Program-made: the position numbers and the translations under genes
Shown here: piece after piece, positions 59,841-64,000 of the stretch
Position numbering within the stretch: the first letter of the stretch is position 1
How the letters are laid out: each line of letters begins with the position of its first letter
NCBI RefSeq assembly: GCF_024653915.1
Contig: NZ_JANLGY010000005.1
Coordinates: 62,001-126,000, forward strand
DNA: 64,000 nucleotides
Direction of reading: 5' to 3'
Source: Sulfuricaulis sp.
Lineage (GTDB): Bacteria > Pseudomonadota > Gammaproteobacteria > Acidiferrobacterales > Sulfurifustaceae
The notes under the pieces: generated by a model
Database searches by the model: none
The model's input: the letters and a program-made list of their open reading frames with translations, nothing else
What the model was told of the DNA's origin: nothing

Positions 59841-59948
59841 TTAAAATTTCACAGGATTTACAGGATTAAAACAGGATTAACAGGATTTTTTTGATTTCTA
59901 AAATCTTTAATCCTGTGAATCCTGAGAAATCCTGTTAATCCTGTCTAT
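59841..59948. repeat. AACAGGATT-type palindrome
   Basis: TTTCACAGGATTTACAGG ... TTAACAGGATTTTTTT faces AATCTTTAATCCTGTGAATC ... TGTTAATCCTGTC. It is the same family as the outer arms at 15707-16033 and lies between tonB and algH. Confidence 0.8.
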
Positions 59949-59953
59949 TTTTT

Positions 59954-60844
59954 TTAGTTTTCGCTGCTGAGTCCGGTCTCGTTGAATTTCCAGGTGCGCG
60001 TGATGTGCAGCACGTCGAGGTCCTCACGGATCTCGGGCGGAAATGGGGCGAACGGTGCGGACAGCTCGACGATGCGGATGGCGGCGTCATCGAGAATCTT
60101 CTGGCCCGAAGAGCGGCGCACTGAAATTTCGTTGATCGAGCCATCGGCGTTGAGCGCCACATCGAGCAGCAAATTTCCCGTGAGATGACGTCGTTTGGCT
60201 TCATCGGGATAATTGAGATTACCAATACGCTCAACCTTGGCGCGCCAGGAATCCATGTAGGCGGCGTATTTGTATTCCTGCGTGCGTGCGTTCAGAAATT
60301 TATGTCGTGGGCGTTTCTGGAATTCCTGCCACGTCCGGCTGATCTCGGCATTGAGACGCGCGCGCTCTTCCAGAATTTCCGCTGGCGTCATGAGACCGAG
60401 GCTCGGTGGTTGCAATTGCAATTCTTTTTTGTCCGGCCGGCTTTCCTGTTCCTTGACTTTCCGGGATGCGTCTTGGGAGAGCAGCGTGATCATCTCGCGT
60501 TCCGATTTGACGCGCTTCTGAGGCGTGGACTGGAAAGCGGGAAAGTCGCGGTTGACGGGGCTGATCTCGCGCACCGGCAGCGGGTTCTTGGCGATCTCGG
60601 CGGCGTCGCTATCGCCGCCACCGTCCTGGTTCGCCTGCGCAAGAAATTCCGGGTCGAGCGTGCGTTTGTCACTGGCAGTCTGTACCAGCGTGATTTCGAG
60701 CGAAGGCAGCCCCGGTAAATCTCGCAGCTTCGGCAAGGCGAAAGTGACGCCAAGAATGATAACCATGTGCACCAGGAACGAGCCGAACATGCTCACCCCG
60801 AAGCGGTCGGTTTGCGAAAGGCCGGATATCGTTTGGGCCGTCAT
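59954..60844 (-). CDS. tonB: TonB family energy-transducing protein
   Basis: Start at ATG 60844 (MTAQTISGLSQTDRFG). The 296-residue product has one membrane anchor (about 18-40), an elongated helical/charged linker (about 50-195) and the TonB C-terminal domain with AAYMDSWRAKVERIGNLNYP, LLLDVALNADGSINEISV and SGQKILDDAAIRIVELSAPF. It should transmit ExbBD energy to outer-membrane receptors. It sits between gshB and algH, as tonB3 does in Pseudomonas, which is tied to twitching motility. Confidence 0.9.
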   Translation of the reverse strand: MTAQTISGLSQTDRFGVSMFGSFLVHMVIILGVTFALPKLRDLPGLPSLEITLVQTASDKRTLDPEFLAQANQDGGGDSDAAEIAKNPLPVREISPVNRDFPAFQSTPQKRVKSEREMITLLSQDASRKVKEQESRPDKKELQLQPPSLGLMTPAEILEERARLNAEISRTWQEFQKRPRHKFLNARTQEYKYAAYMDSWRAKVERIGNLNYPDEAKRRHLTGNLLLDVALNADGSINEISVRRSSGQKILDDAAIRIVELSAPFAPFPPEIREDLDVLHITRTWKFNETGLSSEN

Positions 60845-60891
60845 GCGCGAAATAAAAACACCAAGTCCGAATTTAATACGAAAAGTATATC

Positions 60892-61860
60892 TTAACCCTG
60901 CCGCTGCACGCGCGGCTTCCCGAGACGGCTGGCAATGGCGTCCATGATACTGCCGCTGATGTGGAGGTTGTACAGACGGTCGAGTTCGCGAATGCAGGTC
61001 GGGCTGGTGACGTTGATCTCCGTCAGGTAATCGCCAATCACGTCCAGCCCCACGAACAATAATCCCTTGTCCCGCAGCACCGGGCCTACTTGCGCACAAA
61101 TCCAGCGGTCACGCTCGGACAGTGGAACGCCCACCCCCTTGCCACCGGCGGCGAGATTACCGCGGGTCTCGCCCTCGGCCGGGATGCGCGCAAGGGCATA
61201 GGGAATCGGCTCGCCATCGACCAGCAGGATGCGCTTGTCCCCTTGGGCAATTTCCGGGATGAAGCGCTGCGCCATGGCGTACCGCGAGGCATTCGCGGTC
61301 AGGGTTTCGATGACGACGTTTGCGTTCGGATCACCCCGCCGCAGACGGAAGATTGATTCTCCCCCCATGCTGCCGAGTGGCTTCAGGATAATGTCCTCGT
61401 GTTCGGCGAGGAAATCGCGCAGCCGCCCGCCCGCGCGCGTCACCAGCGTGGGCGGGGTGCATTGCGGAAACCAGGCCGTGAAAAGTTTTTCGTTGGCGTC
61501 GCGCAGGCTGCGCGGTTTGTTTACCACCAGTACGCCGGCATCCTCGGCACGTTCCAGGAGGTAGGTGGTGTAGACATACTCCATGTCGAACGGCGGGTCC
61601 TTGCGCATCAGGATGACATCGAGACCGGACAGCGCCCCCGTGTTTTCCTCGCCCCATTCGAACCAGCGCTGAGTGTCATCGAATACTTTGAGGGCGCGCT
61701 GGCGCGCAAAGGCCTGTCCATCACGCAGAAACAGGTCGCCCTGTTCCATGTAGCGAATCGTCCAGCCGCGCGCCTGCGCCTCAAGCAGCATGGCCAGTGT
61801 GCTGTCCTTGTAAGCCTTGATGGAGCCGATGGGATCCATCACCACGCCTAACTTAACCAT
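60892..61860 (-). CDS. gshB: Glutathione synthetase
   Basis: Start at ATG 61860 (MVKLGVVMDPIGSIKAYKDS). The 322-residue ATP-grasp ligase has MRKDPPFDMEYVYTTYLLE, the ATP-binding KPLGSMGGESIFRL, GDKRILLVDGEPIPYALAR and the final LDVIGDYLTEINVTSPT. It joins glycine to gamma-glutamylcysteine. A dispersed repeat separates it from gshA. Confidence 0.97.
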   Translation of the reverse strand: MVKLGVVMDPIGSIKAYKDSTLAMLLEAQARGWTIRYMEQGDLFLRDGQAFARQRALKVFDDTQRWFEWGEENTGALSGLDVILMRKDPPFDMEYVYTTYLLERAEDAGVLVVNKPRSLRDANEKLFTAWFPQCTPPTLVTRAGGRLRDFLAEHEDIILKPLGSMGGESIFRLRRGDPNANVVIETLTANASRYAMAQRFIPEIAQGDKRILLVDGEPIPYALARIPAEGETRGNLAAGGKGVGVPLSERDRWICAQVGPVLRDKGLLFVGLDVIGDYLTEINVTSPTCIRELDRLYNLHISGSIMDAIASRLGKPRVQRQG

Positions 61861-61861
61861 G

Positions 61862-61960
61862 AGTAGCAAGTAACGAGTTGCAAGTAGCAAGTAAAGGCAA
61901 AAGTAGCGGATGCCGGCATTCTTGCCACTTGCTACTTGCCACTTGCCACTTCCTTTGTGG
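61862..61960. repeat. AAGTAGCAAGT / ACTTGCTACTT inverted repeat
   Basis: AGTAGCAAGTAACGAGTTGC and AGTAGCAAGTAAAGG (61863-61896) face CTTGCCACTTGCTACTTGCC and further ACTTGCCACTT units (61921-61951). It occupies the gshA-gshB gap and the last codons of gshA. Confidence 0.7.
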
Positions 61961-63239
61961 ATTCGCGTGCAGCGGCGAGCAGGGCAAGGCGCGCAATAAC
62001 GCCGTAGGCATAAAAGCGATTGGGATTGGCGTCCGGCGCCTGCTGCGGATCGGGAAAGGTGCAGGTTTCGGCGAAAGCGAGCGGTTCGAAATGCATGCCC
62101 GGAGCATTCAGGTTTTCATCCGGACGGCGATCGGTGTGCACGCGGTAGAAGCCGCCGATCACGTAACGGTCGATCATGTAAACCACCGGTTCGGCCACGG
62201 CGTTTTTGGCGCCCCAGGTCTCGAAGGTATACACACCCTCCTGCACCATGACGTCATGCACGGCCTGGCCTTCTTTAAGATGAGACATTTTGTTTCGCTG
62301 TTTGCGATTGAGCGAGCGCACCTCGTCGGCGCTTTTTACCGTCATGATGGCCATGCCGTAAGTGCCGGCATCGGCTTTCACGATGGCGAAGGGTTCCTGC
62401 TCAATGCCGTAATCGCGGTATTTCACGCGCAGCTCGGCCAGCACCTCATCGACATAATTGGCCAGGCAATCCTCGCCTTCGCGTTTTTCGAAATTGATTT
62501 TTCCGCATTTGCGAAACACCGGATTCATCAGCCACGGATCCAGGTGCACGATGTCAGAAAATTCCTTGACGATCTGCTGATAATGCGCGAAGTGTTTGGA
62601 CTTGAGTCGTTTCCACCAACCGAGCGACGCCGGCGGAACCAGCGGTTTCTCAAGATTATCCAGAATGGCTGGCAACCCGCCCGACAGATCATTGTTGAGC
62701 AGCACGAAACAGGGATCGAAACCAGCCACGGTGACCTTGTTGCTCTCCCGAATCAACGGTTCGAGCGTAAGGCGACGGCCCGAGGGCAATTCGATGATTC
62801 TGGATTCGCGCACATCGGGCAGCAGGGACCCCACACGTACGCGCAGGCCAGCCAGGGTCAGGATTTCGACGAGAGCGGCAAGGCTTTCAAAGTAGTAGGT
62901 GTTGCGCGTGTGATTTTCCGGGATGACCAGCACGCCGCCGGCGCTGGGGCAAATGCGTTCGAGTGCCGCCTGTACCGCCTGCACGGCGAGTGACTGGAAT
63001 GCCGGATTGAGATTATTGAAACCGCCCGGAAACAGGTTGGTATCCACCGGCGCCAGCTTGAAGCCGGCGTTGCGCAGATCAACGGAACAATAGAAGGGGG
63101 CGGGGGTCTGCTGCCACTGGGAACGGAACCAGCGTTCGATGCCGGCCTGGTTCTGCAACAGATGGGCCTCGATTTCCAGCAGCGGCCCGGTCAGGGCCGT
63201 GGTCAGATGCGGAACGGCCGTCCAAGATTCATTACCCAT
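61932..63239 (-). CDS. gshA: Glutamate-cysteine ligase, proteobacterial (ferrooxidans) type
   Basis: A 435-residue enzyme making gamma-glutamylcysteine, of the type described from Acidithiobacillus rather than E. coli. Recognisable parts: YCSVDLRNAGFKLAPVDTNL, FPGGFNNLNPAF, FAIVKADAGTYGMAIMTVKS and YMIDRYVIGGFYRVHTD. The last residues (VASGK) come from the adjacent dispersed repeat. It heads the long minus-strand run and is divergent from pilG. Confidence 0.92.
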   Translation of the reverse strand: MGNESWTAVPHLTTALTGPLLEIEAHLLQNQAGIERWFRSQWQQTPAPFYCSVDLRNAGFKLAPVDTNLFPGGFNNLNPAFQSLAVQAVQAALERICPSAGGVLVIPENHTRNTYYFESLAALVEILTLAGLRVRVGSLLPDVRESRIIELPSGRRLTLEPLIRESNKVTVAGFDPCFVLLNNDLSGGLPAILDNLEKPLVPPASLGWWKRLKSKHFAHYQQIVKEFSDIVHLDPWLMNPVFRKCGKINFEKREGEDCLANYVDEVLAELRVKYRDYGIEQEPFAIVKADAGTYGMAIMTVKSADEVRSLNRKQRNKMSHLKEGQAVHDVMVQEGVYTFETWGAKNAVAEPVVYMIDRYVIGGFYRVHTDRRPDENLNAPGMHFEPLAFAETCTFPDPQQAPDANPNRFYAYGVIARLALLAAARESTKEVASGK

Positions 63240-63602
63240 GGTTCCCTGGCTCGTGCGTCATAAATCACCTTGACCCCATGGTAGCCGATTGGTTCTGCCC
63301 ACGGTATTCCCGGGATGCGGGCAGGATACCTGCTGACATCTGGCCATTATTGCGCATGTTTCGGGGACTAGACCGGGAAGGGGTCCTTGGCGAAGGGATT
63401 TCGAGCACCCGCCGAAGCATGGACTATATTGTGTAGGGTACGACTGCGGGCGGTATGTGCATGGATTTCATGGAGAATTTGTGCTACCAAATCATTGGTG
63501 TAGCAAAATAACTGCAGAAATCACATCACAAACCGATTCATTTCCGCGCGGTCGGGCAGCATACAGCGTCCACCAGGCAGGATGTCGGCGAGGGTAGCGC
63601 AC
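63240..63602. other. Divergent promoter region between gshA and pilG
   Basis: A 363-base gap with no gene. It contains an imperfect palindrome GCTACCAAATCATTGGTGTAGC (63483-63504), possibly an operator, about 100 bases before pilG. Confidence 0.45.
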
Positions 63603-63968
63603 GTGAGCATCAAAGTAATGATTATCGATGACAGCAACACCATCCGGCGAACAGCCGAGGCGTTGCTGAAGAAGGCCGGTTATGAAGTTTTTACCGCCGC
63701 GGACGGATTCGAGGCGATGTCGATGATTACTGACAATCTTCCGGACATCATCTTTGTGGACATCATGATGCCGCGGCTGGACGGCTATCAGACCTGTCAG
63801 CTGATCAAGAACAACAAGAAATTCCGGGACACGCCGGTGATCATGTTGTCCAGCAAAGACGGGTTGTTCGATCGCGCGCGCGGACGCATCGCCGGGTCGG
63901 AGGAGCATGTGAACAAGCCTTTTACCCAGGAAGAACTGATCGACGTCATCAACAAGTACGTGCACTGA
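63603..63968 (+). CDS. pilG: Twitching motility response regulator PilG
   Basis: The start is GTG 63603 (GAGGGTAGCGCAC upstream). The 121-residue stand-alone receiver has the acidic pair DD (about 9-10), the phosphorylated Asp in IIFVDIMMPRLDG (about 53), SSKD and the lysine in HVNKPFTQEEL. In Pseudomonas PilG controls pilus extension and is the first gene of the pilGHIJ-chp cluster, which would continue beyond the window. Confidence 0.9.
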   Translation: MSIKVMIIDDSNTIRRTAEALLKKAGYEVFTAADGFEAMSMITDNLPDIIFVDIMMPRLDGYQTCQLIKNNKKFRDTPVIMLSSKDGLFDRARGRIAGSEEHVNKPFTQEELIDVINKYVH

Positions 63969-64000
63969 TCGGGACGAATCGACAAGAGCGGAAATTTTTT

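Noticed and set aside
60845-61099. N-terminal extension of TonB
   Set aside because: The extra 85 codons overlap the 3' end of gshB in another frame. The membrane anchor and family start fit ATG 60844.

Overview
The window looks like chromosome of a sulfur-oxidising gammaproteobacterium. Two blocks support this. One is sat-aprM-aprB-aprA, the dissimilatory APS reductase/ATP sulfurylase pathway in the form with an AprM membrane anchor. The other, at the right end, has the Pseudomonas-like order proC-yggT / pilT-pilU / pyrC'-pyrB-pyrR-ruvX-algH-tonB-gshB-(gshA)-pilG. Placement near Acidiferrobacter/Sulfuricaulis-type organisms is inference from gene content; there is no rRNA or tRNA in the window to test it.

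Layout. 1-6.3 kb: the 3' part of a glutathione S-transferase gene, a TVP38/TMEM64 membrane protein, a scar where two gene remnants (CbbO/NorD-like and RTX-like) meet, a membrane Ser/Thr kinase with Sel1 repeats, a diguanylate cyclase, small genes and a ParA-type ATPase. 6.5-16.8 kb: a complete cbb3 oxidase locus (ccoS and ccoI on minus; a Yip1-like gene, ccoN-O-Q-P, ccoG, ccoH and a DsbD_2/SafE-like membrane protein on plus) with a perfect FNR/ANR-type box before ccoN. GC-rich REP-like palindromes have entered this locus, one in frame inside ccoI and one inside the 3' end of ccoQ. 16.8-23.1 kb: a cyclophilin-fold protein and a small membrane protein, then a QatABCD anti-phage system on minus, bracketed by two directly repeated quasi-palindromic elements, with a truncated carboxymuconolactone-decarboxylase remnant beside it. 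23.1-31 kb: housekeeping and signalling (DAHP synthase, GGDEF-EAL, quinone oxidoreductase, DUF924, CBS, CREST hydrolase, PilZ-like, exported MsrA) with small degraded genes.

31-35.5 kb: an AT-richer accessory stretch with a cold-shock gene, a truncated gene abutting a 280-bp palindrome-rich element, a DUF4279 protein, an unlisted 55-aa gene, and a HIT / TPR / SlyD-like / NTF2-like group next to apr. 35.6-40.2 kb: aprA, aprB, aprM and sat, all on minus. 40.4-53.5 kb: moaD-moaE, a TauE/SafE permease, bactofilin, pyrE, exonuclease III, glutaredoxin, an AmpG-like permease, an exported Sel1 protein behind a sigma-54-type promoter, an exported DUF302-like protein, a dynamin-like GTPase, yggU, yggT and proC. 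53.7-64 kb: pilT-pilU, then a long minus-strand run gshA-gshB-tonB-algH-ruvX-pyrR-pyrB-pyrC', whose last four junctions all overlap by 4 nt, and finally pilG.

How it fits together: sulfite is oxidised through APS (AprAB, electrons probably passed to the membrane by AprM) to sulfate and ATP (Sat), and the cbb3 oxidase supplies a high-affinity terminal oxidase under oxygen limitation. Twitching motility (PilT, PilU, PilG), c-di-GMP enzymes and glutathione synthesis complete the picture. The most unusual content is repeat-driven: in-frame REP insertions, nested repeats, repeat-flanked defence genes and several gene-remnant scars. All calls come from reading the sequence; no database search was run.
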